DNA of 64,000 nucleotides from Lachnospiraceae bacterium (GTDB lineage Bacteria > Bacillota > Clostridia > Lachnospirales > Lachnospiraceae), in assembly GCA_017623295.1 (NCBI GenBank), contig JAGAPK010000016.1, positions 38,962 through 102,961 on the forward strand. Reading direction: 5' to 3'. The notes under the pieces are model-generated. The model was given only the letters and a program-made list of their open reading frames with translations. It did no database searches and was not told the DNA's origin. Each line of letters begins with the position of its first letter. Within the stretch, counting starts at the first letter, position 1. Made by a program: the position numbers and the translations under genes. This document shows, piece by piece, positions 1 through 7,948 of this stretch.

Positions 1-380
1 CCATAAGGTGCCGCATTCACAGTTATTCTGCTAATTCCTACTTCTGAAAGCAGATACTCCCTCAAATGCTCAATCAGTGCACGTCCAATTCCCTGTCTAT
101 GATATTTGGCATCTACAAAAAGCAACGAAATATGAGAACCATTTCTAAGTGTAATCATACCAACTATTTTATTCTGGTCGAGTGCCACAAACATTTGATA
201 GGAGCCCATAATAAACATACGATGAAGTGTTGTGTCGGTAATGAAATCCTCAAAGTTTCTGACTCCTTCTGCCGTATAAACGTCTGCTTCAAACTGTAGA
301 AAAGTCTTCCATGCAAGAGCCATTGCATCATCCCATTCATCACGATATGCACTTCTTATCTGATATGGACTCTCCGACAC
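1..380 (-). CDS. GNAT family N-acetyltransferase (3' end outside window)
   Basis: This is the N-terminal ~126 residues of a GNAT acetyltransferase, which would transfer an acetyl group from acetyl-CoA to an unidentified amine. The reading frame is open from a GTG at 380 to the window edge. The GTG has a good ribosome site, AAAGGAG, nine bases upstream. The acetyl-CoA-binding motif A is visible as YHRQGIGRALIEHL, preceded by the strand VGMITLRNG, both typical of GNAT folds. The gene starts 32 bases after the ldhA stop and may be co-transcribed with it. Substrate is unknown. The C-terminus is not in the window. Confidence 0.8.
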   Translation of the reverse strand, partial: MSESPYQIRSAYRDEWDDAMALAWKTFLQFEADVYTAEGVRNFEDFITDTTLHRMFIMGSYQMFVALDQNKIVGMITLRNGSHISLLFVDAKYHRQGIGRALIEHLREYLLSEVGISRITVNAAPY

Positions 381-412
381 GATACCTGACTCCTTTCGTA
401 CTTTTCTTTATT

Positions 413-1396
413 TTATCGTATTTCTGTTCGATTTACAAGCGGTAATCCATTCTCTAACGCATAGGCATTTTCTAACGTTTCCTTTGCGATTGCCTGCATT
501 GCTTCTTTCGTAAAAAATCCCATATGAGAAGTAATCAGTACATTGGGAAACGTCATAAGTCTCGCCAGATTTTCATCCTGCATGATTTCATTGGATTTAT
601 CCTCGTAAAAGATGCCTTCCTCTTCTTCATATACATCCAGTCCAACTCCACCGAATTTCCCCTGTACCAGCCCATCAATCAGTGCATCTGTATCAATCAG
701 ACTGCCCCTTGAAGTATTTACCAGATACACGCCTTCCTTCATCATCTCTATTGTATTTTTATTAATAATATGCTTTGTACCGGAAGTCAGCGGACAGTGC
801 AAAGATATCACATCCGATTTTACAAACAGGTCTTTCAGTTCTACATATTCCACATCCAGTTTTGGATTCGGATAGGGGTCGTAAGCAAGTACTTCCATGC
901 CAAATCCATTGCATATGCGAATCATCGCCTGCCCAATTTTACCGGTTCCTATAATACCCACTGTTTTCCGATACAAATCGACACCCATCAGACCATGCAG
1001 ACTCATATTAAAATCTCTTGTCCTGTTATACGCTTTATGAATATAACGATTGACGGTAAGCAACATTCCCATCGCAAATTCTGCTACTGCTTCCGGAGAA
1101 TAACTTGGCACTCGCAATACAAATATTTTATCCTCCGCCGCTTTGATATCTACGTGATTAAATCCGGCACTGCGCAATAAAATTGCTTTGACCTTCATTT
1201 CATAAAGCATATCAATCATATTTGCTGTAACGTAATCGTTTACAAAAATGCAGACCGCATCGAAATTTTTTGCCAGATAAACCGTTTCTTCCCGGAAAGG
1301 AACTTCATAAAATTTTATTTCAAAACCATATTCTTTTCCCATTGGTTCAAACCAGATTTTGTCATACGGTTTGGTACTAAAAAAAGCAATTTTCAT
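413..1396 (-). CDS. ldhA: D-lactate dehydrogenase / D-2-hydroxyacid dehydrogenase
   Basis: NAD-dependent D-isomer-specific 2-hydroxyacid dehydrogenase, probably reducing pyruvate to D-lactate in the cytoplasm to regenerate NAD during fermentation. The Rossmann motif GTGKIG lies near residue 148, followed by the acidic residue of YDPYP that selects NAD. Family signatures NTSRGSLID and GLDVYEEEEG and the catalytic His in TSHMGFFT are present. Length (327 aa) is normal. The ATG at 1396 is chosen because GGAGG sits six bases upstream; an in-frame ATG at 1408 would place that ribosome site inside the gene. Related 2-hydroxyacid dehydrogenases cannot be excluded, but overall pattern fits LdhA. Confidence 0.88.
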   Translation of the reverse strand: MKIAFFSTKPYDKIWFEPMGKEYGFEIKFYEVPFREETVYLAKNFDAVCIFVNDYVTANMIDMLYEMKVKAILLRSAGFNHVDIKAAEDKIFVLRVPSYSPEAVAEFAMGMLLTVNRYIHKAYNRTRDFNMSLHGLMGVDLYRKTVGIIGTGKIGQAMIRICNGFGMEVLAYDPYPNPKLDVEYVELKDLFVKSDVISLHCPLTSGTKHIINKNTIEMMKEGVYLVNTSRGSLIDTDALIDGLVQGKFGGVGLDVYEEEEGIFYEDKSNEIMQDENLARLMTFPNVLITSHMGFFTKEAMQAIAKETLENAYALENGLPLVNRTEIR

Positions 1397-1412
1397 AATA
1401 GCCTCCATATCT

Positions 1413-1450
1413 GTTTATATTTGTATAAACTAGTATAAGCAGAAGGGCAA
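1413..1450 (-). promoter_or_regulatory. ldhA promoter with 18-bp palindrome
   Basis: On the minus strand TTGCCC (1445-1450) and TATACA (1422-1427) are separated by 17 bases, giving a plausible sigma-A promoter for ldhA. A perfect inverted repeat, GTTTATA-N4-TATAAAC (1413-1430), overlaps the -10 element and likely start point, where a repressor would act. It does not match the clostridial Rex consensus. The promoter emerges from the T-tract of the upstream terminator. Function of the palindrome is inferred. Confidence 0.45.
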
Positions 1451-1483
1451 AAAAAATTCCGGTTTTAATTCATAAAACCGGAA
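1449..1483 (-). terminator. Intrinsic terminator after the metG-lipase-DUF1002 genes
   Basis: On the minus strand TTCCGGTTTT pairs perfectly with AAAACCGGAA across a seven-base loop and is followed by eight T residues. The stop codon of the DUF1002 gene lies in the loop, so coding sequence and terminator overlap. Confidence 0.85.
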
Positions 1484-2424
1484 AATAAATCTTTAAAAAA
1501 TCCTGTAATTGATTCTTTAACTTCCTGCACAAAATTTTTTGCTGCAGTTTCTACGGCACTCTCTACCGCTTCATTAATTGCTTCATTTGCATTTTCTACA
1601 ATTTCCAAACCATATTTTTCATATAGCTGCTGTGCCTGATCAATCAGATAATCCGCATCTAGTCCGATGGAATCCAATTTCTTCAATAAAGAAATTATCT
1701 GTTCTTTTTCTTCCTCAGTCAGCGTAATGTCAAAAGTCTGCTCGCCTTCTGCAATTGCTTTTCGGACACTTTCTTCATCTCCTGTGTCAAGCTCACCGTT
1801 TGCGATTTTACCCTTCAGCCAGGCAATCAATGCTTCTACTTCCTCGGAAGTAACATCGCTCTGTACATTTTGCAAACTTTCGCTCAGTTCTCCTGTCATA
1901 ATCAGTTCATTCAACGCGGTATCATACACCGAGTCCTCTATCGTCTGTCCTGACATCAATTCATATGATTTCAGTGCACCAATAAGTCCTGCTGTTCCAG
2001 AAATCGGAGAAGGTCCGACTACCAACACTTCTACATCTTCCACGCCCGCTGTCAGAAGCGCATTCCGATACATTCCGGTTGTACAGTAATTAATATTCTG
2101 TGTCGTTACCAGAACACCACTGCCCGCTTCGCCTTTTGTCAACTTTACGCTGGATAAAGACTTGCTTCCAATGACAGATGCATCCAGATAAGAGTCCAGA
2201 TATTGATGCTCCATTTCATTTGTAATCGTAATCACGGTACAGTTTTCTAAATCTGTCTCCGTAAGTCCCATCAATTCCAGTACAGTTGCACGCTGCTCTG
2301 CTGTCAAATCTGCACCAAGCGCAACAACGACCTCTTCACCGGCAGATGGCGCTGTCGCCATCGCCGATGTATCACATACCAGAAACATCATAAATGCGGC
2401 CAGAAGCCCCAGCCATTTTTTCAT
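1465..2424 (-). CDS. DUF1002 family secreted protein
   Basis: Exported protein of the DUF1002 family (related to Bacillus YpuA), with no known biochemical function. A Sec signal peptide is visible: MKKW, then a hydrophobic LLAAFMMFLV stretch ending near AMATA. The recognisable DUF1002 core follows, with VVVALGADLT, ITNEMEHQYL and VVGPSPISGTAGLIGALKSYE. The C-terminal half is acidic and helical and ends in an amphipathic FFKDLFSGF tail. The ATG at 2424 is preferred over one at 2445 because GGAGG precedes it and the signal peptide starts there. It lies 33 bases after the hydrolase gene, probably in one operon. Confidence 0.82.
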   Translation of the reverse strand: MKKWLGLLAAFMMFLVCDTSAMATAPSAGEEVVVALGADLTAEQRATVLELMGLTETDLENCTVITITNEMEHQYLDSYLDASVIGSKSLSSVKLTKGEAGSGVLVTTQNINYCTTGMYRNALLTAGVEDVEVLVVGPSPISGTAGLIGALKSYELMSGQTIEDSVYDTALNELIMTGELSESLQNVQSDVTSEEVEALIAWLKGKIANGELDTGDEESVRKAIAEGEQTFDITLTEEEKEQIISLLKKLDSIGLDADYLIDQAQQLYEKYGLEIVENANEAINEAVESAVETAAKNFVQEVKESITGFFKDLFSGFMN

Positions 2425-2457
2425 AAACTTCCTCCATACTATCAATATCTCTGCCGG

Positions 2458-3393
2458 TTACGAAATTCTCTGCAGAATCCAGCGGTAAATATCGCCATAT
2501 ACCTGCTCTCTGTCTGTTTCGTTCAACAATTCGTGTCTATCTTTTTCATACAACTTCATATGCACATTCTGCATACCGTGATCCAAAAAAGACTGGTATA
2601 CTTTCTCTACACTTTTGCCATAATTGCCAACCGGGTCATCTGCTCCCGCAATTAGGAAAATCGGCAATCTTTTTGGCATACTCTCTAACTTTTCTTCGTC
2701 ATGACAATTTCGAATCAATCGGAATAAGGTCTCAAATCCATTCAGTGTAAAAGTAAAACCACACATTTTATCTGCCAGATAACGGTCTACATTTGCTTTT
2801 TCTCTGGAAAGCCAGTCCATTTCAGTTCTTGCAGGCTCAAACTTATCATTGAAGTTTCCAAAAGAAGCCTTATCTACAAACTTACCAACATGCTTTGGTC
2901 CCAAGAACAGTTTCTGAACTGCTGTAACGGCTCTTCCAAGAAATAAAATTCTTTTTGACTGCATTCCCGTTCCGCAGATAATTGCGCCATTGATTCCGGT
3001 TCCATAACGGAATAAGTAATTTCTCAAAATAAAGGAACCCATACTATGACCGAGAATCAAATACATAACGCCCGGATATTCTTCCTGTATCATTTTTTTC
3101 AAACGATGGACATCTCTTACCAGCACGGTATCGGCATCATTTTCACAGAAATATCCATAAGTGCCGCCCTCTGAAACAGATTTACCATGTCCGAGATGAT
3201 CTTCGCCTACGACAAGAATTCCTTTGCCTGCCAGATATCTTGCAAACTCATCATAGCGGTCAATATGTTCTGACATACCATGCACAATCTGAAAAATGCA
3301 AACCGGTTTGTCTGTTTCCGGAATCCACTTAACGGCATGTATTTTACTTTTCTGATCTCTGGAATCAAAATAAAATTCTTCTTTGCGTATCAT
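2458..3393 (-). CDS. Alpha/beta hydrolase, lysophospholipase/monoacylglycerol lipase-like
   Basis: Serine hydrolase of the Hydrolase_4 (monoacylglycerol lipase/lysophospholipase) family, expected to cleave an acyl ester from a lysophospholipid or monoglyceride. The nucleophile elbow GHSMGS, the strand FQIVHGMSEHIDRY forming the oxyanion region, the acid strand GADDPVG and the histidine in KDRHE make a complete catalytic triad. No signal peptide is visible, so it is likely cytoplasmic. The start at 3393 is chosen because TGGAG lies eight bases upstream; the GTG at 3402 overlaps that site. It lies 45 bases after metG and is probably transcribed with it. True substrate is unknown. Confidence 0.82.
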   Translation of the reverse strand: MIRKEEFYFDSRDQKSKIHAVKWIPETDKPVCIFQIVHGMSEHIDRYDEFARYLAGKGILVVGEDHLGHGKSVSEGGTYGYFCENDADTVLVRDVHRLKKMIQEEYPGVMYLILGHSMGSFILRNYLFRYGTGINGAIICGTGMQSKRILFLGRAVTAVQKLFLGPKHVGKFVDKASFGNFNDKFEPARTEMDWLSREKANVDRYLADKMCGFTFTLNGFETLFRLIRNCHDEEKLESMPKRLPIFLIAGADDPVGNYGKSVEKVYQSFLDHGMQNVHMKLYEKDRHELLNETDREQVYGDIYRWILQRIS

Positions 3394-3438
3394 ATTTCTC
3401 ACTCCAAATCTATCATTTCTGCATCATGTGGCATCTAA

Positions 3439-5460
3439 TTAACAAATTTCTGCTCCTGCCGGCATTGCTTTCTCCGGTGTCATAAGTGCCAGATTGCCTT
3501 CTGCATCTTCTGCACATAAAAGCATACCTTCTGACATCATACCCGCAATTTCTCTAGGTTGTAAGTTTACTAATACCATAACTTTTTTGCCAACCATTTC
3601 TTCTGCACTGTAATGCTGCTTAATTCCGGATAAAATCTGTTTCACAGAAGAACCAACGCGTACCTGGGAACATAATAATTTTTTGGATTTTGGCACTTCC
3701 TTACATTCCAGAATTTCGCCTACCTGGAACTGGCATTTATCAAAATCATCATAGGAAATAACATCTTTTGGTTCGATATCAATTACATCTTCTGGCACTT
3801 CTTCCTTCTCCTCTTCTACAATGCCTGCTGCCGCTTTGCGCTCTGCAAACATTGCTTCTACTTTTTCCATTACCTCATTCAAATCCTGACGGGCAAACAG
3901 AATTTCCGGTGCTTCGGTTACTTTATTTCCGGATGGGTACAAAGCAGATGCTTTGGCGATATCCTGATTCTCAGCACATTCTTCCAAAACTTCAAAATCT
4001 ACTAACTGTGCATTTATCTGTCCTGCAATCTTAACTGCTGTTTCCGGCATATATGGCTCTAACAGACTTGTACCAACTAAGATACCATTTAACAAGTTGT
4101 ATAAAACAGTAGCCAGTCTGTCTTTCTGTGCTTCGTCTTTTGCCAGTGCCCAAGGCATTGTCTCGTCAATGTATTTGTTACAGCGTTTGAACAGTACAAA
4201 AATCTCTGTAATTGCATCTGCCACACGCAAATCGTCCATCTTCTTGCTGACTCTTGCATAAGTATCTGTCAACACTTTCCACAAATCTGCATCTACATCT
4301 TCTGCACCATCAGCCACACCTACTCTTTTATTCTCTACTACACCACCAAAATATTTGTTACTCATGGAGATAGTTCTGTTTACCAGATTACCTAAAGTAT
4401 TGGCAAGATCAGAATTCATTCTTTCTACCATTAAATCCCATGTAATAACACCATCGTTTTCAAACGGCATCTCATGAAGCACAAAGTAACGAACCGCATC
4501 CACACCAAAGAACTGAATCAAATCTTCTGCATAAATAACATTTCCTTTGGATTTACTCATCTTACCATCGCCCTGTAACAACCAAGGATGACCAAATACC
4601 TGCTTTGGCAACGGCTCATCCAAAGCCATTAAGAAAATCGGCCAGTAAATGGTATGGAAACGGATAATATCTTTGCCAATCAGATGCAAATCTGCCGGCC
4701 AGAGTTTCTTATACTGGTCTGTACTATTACCATCTGCATCATAGCCAATTCCTGTAATATAGTTTGTCAACGCATCCAGCCATACATAAATGACATGTTT
4801 GTCATCAAAGTCTACCGGAATACCCCATTTGAAAGAGGTTCTGGATACACATAAATCCTGTAAGCCCGGTAAAAGGAAATTGTTCATCATCTCATTTTTA
4901 CGGGACACCGGCTGAATAAATTCCGGATGAGTATTAATATGTTCAATCAGTCTGTCTGCATATTTACTCATTTTAAAGAAATATGCTTCTTCCTTGGCCG
5001 GTTTTACTTCTCTTCCACAGTCAGGACATTTGCCATCTACAAGCTGGGATTCCGTCCAGAAAGATTCACAAGGAGTACAATACAAGCCTTCGTATGCCCC
5101 TTTGTAAATATCACCTTTGTCATATAATTTCTTGAAAATTTTCTGCACCTGTTTCTCATGAAAATCATCAGTTGTACGGATAAATTTATCATAAGAAGTA
5201 TTTAGGGAATCACAGATTTCTCGAATCTGTCCTGCTACACCATCTACAAATTCTTTTGGTGTAATACCTGTTTCCTGTGCTTTTAATTCAATTTTCTGCC
5301 CGTGCTCATCGGTTCCTGTCTGGAAAAAGACATCGTATCCATCTTTTCTTTTAAATCTGGCAATACTGTCTGCCAGTACAATTTCATAACTGTTTCCGAT
5401 ATGCGGTTTGCCGGATGTGTAAGCAATCGCTGTTGTAATATAATACTTTCCTTTGTTCAT
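3439..5460 (-). CDS. metG: Methionyl-tRNA synthetase
   Basis: Class I aminoacyl-tRNA synthetase that charges tRNA-Met in the cytoplasm. The HIGH-type motif is HIGN at residues 20-23 and the KMSKS loop lies near residue 297. A zinc-knuckle pattern, CTPC...CPDC, lies between residues ~120 and 150. The C-terminal ~110 residues form the EMAP/Arc1p-like tRNA-binding domain (DDFDKCQFQVGEI...EIAGMMSEGMLL) that dimerises many bacterial MetRS proteins. The ATG at 5460 has GGAG upstream; a longer frame to 5538 runs into the leader and is not coding. Expression is expected to be controlled by the T-box immediately upstream. 673 aa is normal for this form. Confidence 0.97.
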   Translation of the reverse strand: MNKGKYYITTAIAYTSGKPHIGNSYEIVLADSIARFKRKDGYDVFFQTGTDEHGQKIELKAQETGITPKEFVDGVAGQIREICDSLNTSYDKFIRTTDDFHEKQVQKIFKKLYDKGDIYKGAYEGLYCTPCESFWTESQLVDGKCPDCGREVKPAKEEAYFFKMSKYADRLIEHINTHPEFIQPVSRKNEMMNNFLLPGLQDLCVSRTSFKWGIPVDFDDKHVIYVWLDALTNYITGIGYDADGNSTDQYKKLWPADLHLIGKDIIRFHTIYWPIFLMALDEPLPKQVFGHPWLLQGDGKMSKSKGNVIYAEDLIQFFGVDAVRYFVLHEMPFENDGVITWDLMVERMNSDLANTLGNLVNRTISMSNKYFGGVVENKRVGVADGAEDVDADLWKVLTDTYARVSKKMDDLRVADAITEIFVLFKRCNKYIDETMPWALAKDEAQKDRLATVLYNLLNGILVGTSLLEPYMPETAVKIAGQINAQLVDFEVLEECAENQDIAKASALYPSGNKVTEAPEILFARQDLNEVMEKVEAMFAERKAAAGIVEEEKEEVPEDVIDIEPKDVISYDDFDKCQFQVGEILECKEVPKSKKLLCSQVRVGSSVKQILSGIKQHYSAEEMVGKKVMVLVNLQPREIAGMMSEGMLLCAEDAEGNLALMTPEKAMPAGAEIC

Positions 5461-5550
5461 GATTCTCTCCTTCTTTCTTATGCTGATATGCACTCTGTCT
5501 GGTCTTGCACCATTTTCTGAAAGGCATGAGTGTGGCAAAGTCTTTCCTGT

Positions 5551-5594
5551 AAAACAAAAACCGCCTTCTCATATCTCTCAATATAAGAAGACGG
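5551..5594 (-). terminator. T-box terminator hairpin
   Basis: On the minus strand CCGTCTTCTTATAT pairs with ATATGAGAAGGCGG (14 bp with two G-U pairs) around a six-base loop at 5561-5594, followed by a T-rich tract at 5551-5560. This is the regulated intrinsic terminator of the metG T-box. Confidence 0.85.
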
Positions 5595-5865
5595 ATATTA
5601 ACCGTGTTACCACTTCTCTTCATTATCTCCTCACGAAGACAATCTCTGCAAGTACCATCTGATACTCTGCCGCTATAACAGGCGGAACCTGTTGCAACCT
5701 GACCTTCCGGCTCGGATGCACTGCTCAGAAGCCATGTTCGGTATGTTTCCTCTCCATCCCTCTCAGCAACTGTGTTTAATAATACACAGGCGCTACCGCG
5801 CAATGGGATATTCTCTGTAAAGACCCCGCATACTTACTCTCTTCATCACTGCTTTTTTCAATATA
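5551..5865 (-). ncRNA. T-box riboswitch leader (methionine type) of metG
   Basis: The 5' leader of metG has the T-box architecture. A long stem I region carries a candidate specifier AUG (minus strand, 5733-5735) followed by a purine. The conserved T-box segment AAGTGGTAACACGG is at 5601-5615 (minus); its TGGT (5609-5612) can pair with the ACCA end of uncharged tRNA-Met. A perfect 14-bp terminator hairpin follows. Known mechanism: uncharged tRNA stabilises the antiterminator and allows transcription into the synthetase gene. The Met specificity is inferred from the downstream gene and the specifier. Confidence 0.85.
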
Positions 5866-5870
5866 TTGTT

Positions 5871-5899
5871 AGCCTATCACAAAGAAATTATGTTGTCAA
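5871..5899 (-). promoter_or_regulatory. Promoter of the metG T-box transcript
   Basis: On the minus strand a perfect -35 TTGACA (5894-5899) is followed after 17 bases by TAGGCT (5871-5876), a weak -10. The predicted start a few bases downstream matches the beginning of the T-box leader. Confidence 0.55.
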
Positions 5900-5950
5900 T
5901 GTCACATAGCTGACAGATTATCCGATGAATACTTCATGCTTTGCTCATTT

Positions 5951-7210
5951 TTAGTATGCAACGCCTTTGATAACCACCTGGACACTTCCTTCTAAAGGTT
6001 CAACATCCTCATTTGATACCACCAGCTTGCAATAATAGACACCCACGTTCTGCACTTCTATTTCAGTACCCGTACCAAGCACTTCTCCCTGTTCATTACT
6101 CCATACCAGCCATTCACCTTCTGTCTCCGGCAATAATAATTCAGGAAAGCCTTCTTGTTCCACAAGTTCTGCATATAGCTTCATTTTTCTATCCGAATAA
6201 TCATCATCTATTCCGGTTATTTTTAAAATAGCATACACAAAATCTGTTTTTTCGCAGATAAGATCATGATGCCATGTTATAACCTCCTTTTTGGATACAT
6301 GATTACAAGTTCCCGGATTCTCATACACACCTTGATGTGCCGGACAAGTATAATATCCACCATGCCAGGAACCGCCACCTTCCTCTGATTCATTCGGATA
6401 CCAGGTCACTTCCGTCTGTTCTAACGTAGCTCCACATACATTTTCTTGTACTTTCTTCGTTGTGTAATGATTATAACATCCCAAAATCCCCTCCGTTTCA
6501 TTCTCTTCACCAATATGTTTATGCTGTATTATTATTTCTGCCTCATTCGCTGCATAGACCGGAAACATGTCCGGGCGAAAAACGCCTCCGGCGCCATCTT
6601 CTTTCCCTTTCTCATATGCCTTTTCATTATCTGCACCTGTACCGAGCAGCAAGTTTCCCTCTACCCACGCAGCTTTTCCTTTCGAAATACTATCTGCTGT
6701 GGCTGTTTTATAAAAATCTGTATATTCCGCAATCCCTTCTATCTGCAACGAGATCTTAGGCTCCACAACTGCCACATTCTCCGGTACACTCTGCGAATCC
6801 AGAATTGCATTGAATAACAAATCCCAGCCAATCTGTCCTCCTTCCGGTGTGTTGCCTGATGAATCTTCAGGACTGCGGGAATACTGCCATCCGGTATCTG
6901 TCCAGATAAAAGTTGTCCCAAGCTGCAATAATTTCTGAAGAAGACCTTCTTTCTGCAAATCCAGATATTTTTTTATTTCCCGGATATCCGCTGCATCATA
7001 AATAACAGCTTCTGTCTCTCCTGTTTCTGCCACTCCTTCTTCCCAATAAACCAGACTTCCACGACTACGAATCATATCTTCCTCTGCTGCATAAGCAATG
7101 TTGCCACAACTATAACAGAAAATGCTGACCGCAAGGCTCATTCCGATACACATTTTTTGTCGCAAAAAACTTCTTGTTCTATTTTTCTGTTTTTCTTTCT
7201 TGTAACCCAA
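5951..7210 (-). CDS. Putative secreted protein, paralogue of the adjacent 200-aa protein
   Basis: No characterised family was recognised. After a basic N-terminus, residues ~21-41 form a hydrophobic segment ending in AYA, read as a signal peptide. The next ~200 residues share blocks with the protein at 7265-7867: IRSRG, GWQYSRSP, DSQSVPE and AAWVEGNLLLG. Residues ~240-330 contain about six cysteines (LGCYNHY, VCGATLE, YTCPAHQG, GTCNHV, LICEK), suggesting disulphides or a metal site. The C-terminus looks like a beta-sandwich (VWSNEQGEVLGTG...GVYYCKLVVS). The start codon is TTG, with GGAG twelve bases upstream. It is the last gene of a three-gene set. Function is unknown. Confidence 0.6.
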   Translation of the reverse strand: MGYKKEKQKNRTRSFLRQKMCIGMSLAVSIFCYSCGNIAYAAEEDMIRSRGSLVYWEEGVAETGETEAVIYDAADIREIKKYLDLQKEGLLQKLLQLGTTFIWTDTGWQYSRSPEDSSGNTPEGGQIGWDLLFNAILDSQSVPENVAVVEPKISLQIEGIAEYTDFYKTATADSISKGKAAWVEGNLLLGTGADNEKAYEKGKEDGAGGVFRPDMFPVYAANEAEIIIQHKHIGEENETEGILGCYNHYTTKKVQENVCGATLEQTEVTWYPNESEEGGGSWHGGYYTCPAHQGVYENPGTCNHVSKKEVITWHHDLICEKTDFVYAILKITGIDDDYSDRKMKLYAELVEQEGFPELLLPETEGEWLVWSNEQGEVLGTGTEIEVQNVGVYYCKLVVSNEDVEPLEGSVQVVIKGVAY

Positions 7211-7264
7211 TGATATCTGTCTCTCCTTTCAATTTAGCCTTGAAATTTTATTTGCAGGCTCATA

Positions 7265-7867
7265 TTACTCAAATATATAACCCGTTGTATTTCCGTTTTC
7301 ATCCTGAATCGGAATCATATTCGTATATCCGGCTCCTTCCATCCAACCTCGCGCATAGCTTTCCAGCAAATCGTGATTATTTCCAAGCAAAAGACTTCCA
7401 TCCGACCACGCTGCATTACCTAAAGTCAAATTGTCCGAAGTCGCCAGACTATAAGTTTCCACATATTCCTGCGGCAGCTTCTGTGAATCCGAAAGTGCCT
7501 CTGCCAATACGGAAAAAGGCATTCTTTCTAAATCCTTTACACTATGTAATTTTATTATTTCTGTTTCCAATTGCGGATTTCTGGAATACTGCCATCCTTC
7601 TTCTGTCTGAAAAATTTTTGTCCCTACGCCGCTAAGTGACTCTATCATTCCATTTTTGCCCTTAGCGGCTGATTGAAAAAGCATTTCCAAATCTCCCGCA
7701 TCAAAAATCACTTCCCCACCACTTTCGTCTATGTAATGAATCACACCTTTACTTCTTATCTGCTCAGAAGTTTCTGCGTGCGAGGTCATTTTGGGAACAA
7801 ACATAAGCAGCAAGGCAAGAAGCCCTCCACACATCATACAAAACTTCTTTACTTCTTGTTTCCTCAT
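7265..7867 (-). CDS. Putative secreted protein, short paralogue of the downstream 419-aa protein
   Basis: A 200-residue exported protein with a signal peptide (MRKQEVKKF, then a hydrophobic run to about SHAE). It shares ordered blocks with the protein at 5951-7210: IRSKG, VIFDAGD, GWQYSRNP, DSQKLPQ, SDNLTLGNAAW and GSLLLG. It lacks that protein's cysteine-rich and C-terminal regions. It ends in YIFE. The ATG at 7867 has AAAGGAG eight bases upstream. Intergenic gaps on both sides are 54-81 bases, consistent with an operon. The shared region is probably a conserved domain without a name known to me. Function is unknown. Confidence 0.6.
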   Translation of the reverse strand: MRKQEVKKFCMMCGGLLALLLMFVPKMTSHAETSEQIRSKGVIHYIDESGGEVIFDAGDLEMLFQSAAKGKNGMIESLSGVGTKIFQTEEGWQYSRNPQLETEIIKLHSVKDLERMPFSVLAEALSDSQKLPQEYVETYSLATSDNLTLGNAAWSDGSLLLGNNHDLLESYARGWMEGAGYTNMIPIQDENGNTTGYIFE

Positions 7868-7948
7868 TTCTATCTCTCCTTTTTACTTTTTCTCTTCTTT
7901 ATTTCTGCACGACTTTTATTCTTTCTCTCCTTCTATTTCTTCTCTCTT

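Noticed and set aside
66-299. Short plus-strand frame at the left edge
   Set aside because: It is antisense to the GNAT acetyltransferase frame, which has a start, ribosome site and family motif.
1413-1430. Rex operator at ldhA
   Set aside because: Clostridial Rex sites resemble TTGTTAA-N4-TTAACAA; the half-sites here (GTTTATA) differ at most positions, so only a generic palindrome is reported.
5384-5803. 139-codon open frame upstream of metG
   Set aside because: It runs through the T-box leader and terminator, lacks a ribosome site and the protein has no recognisable features.
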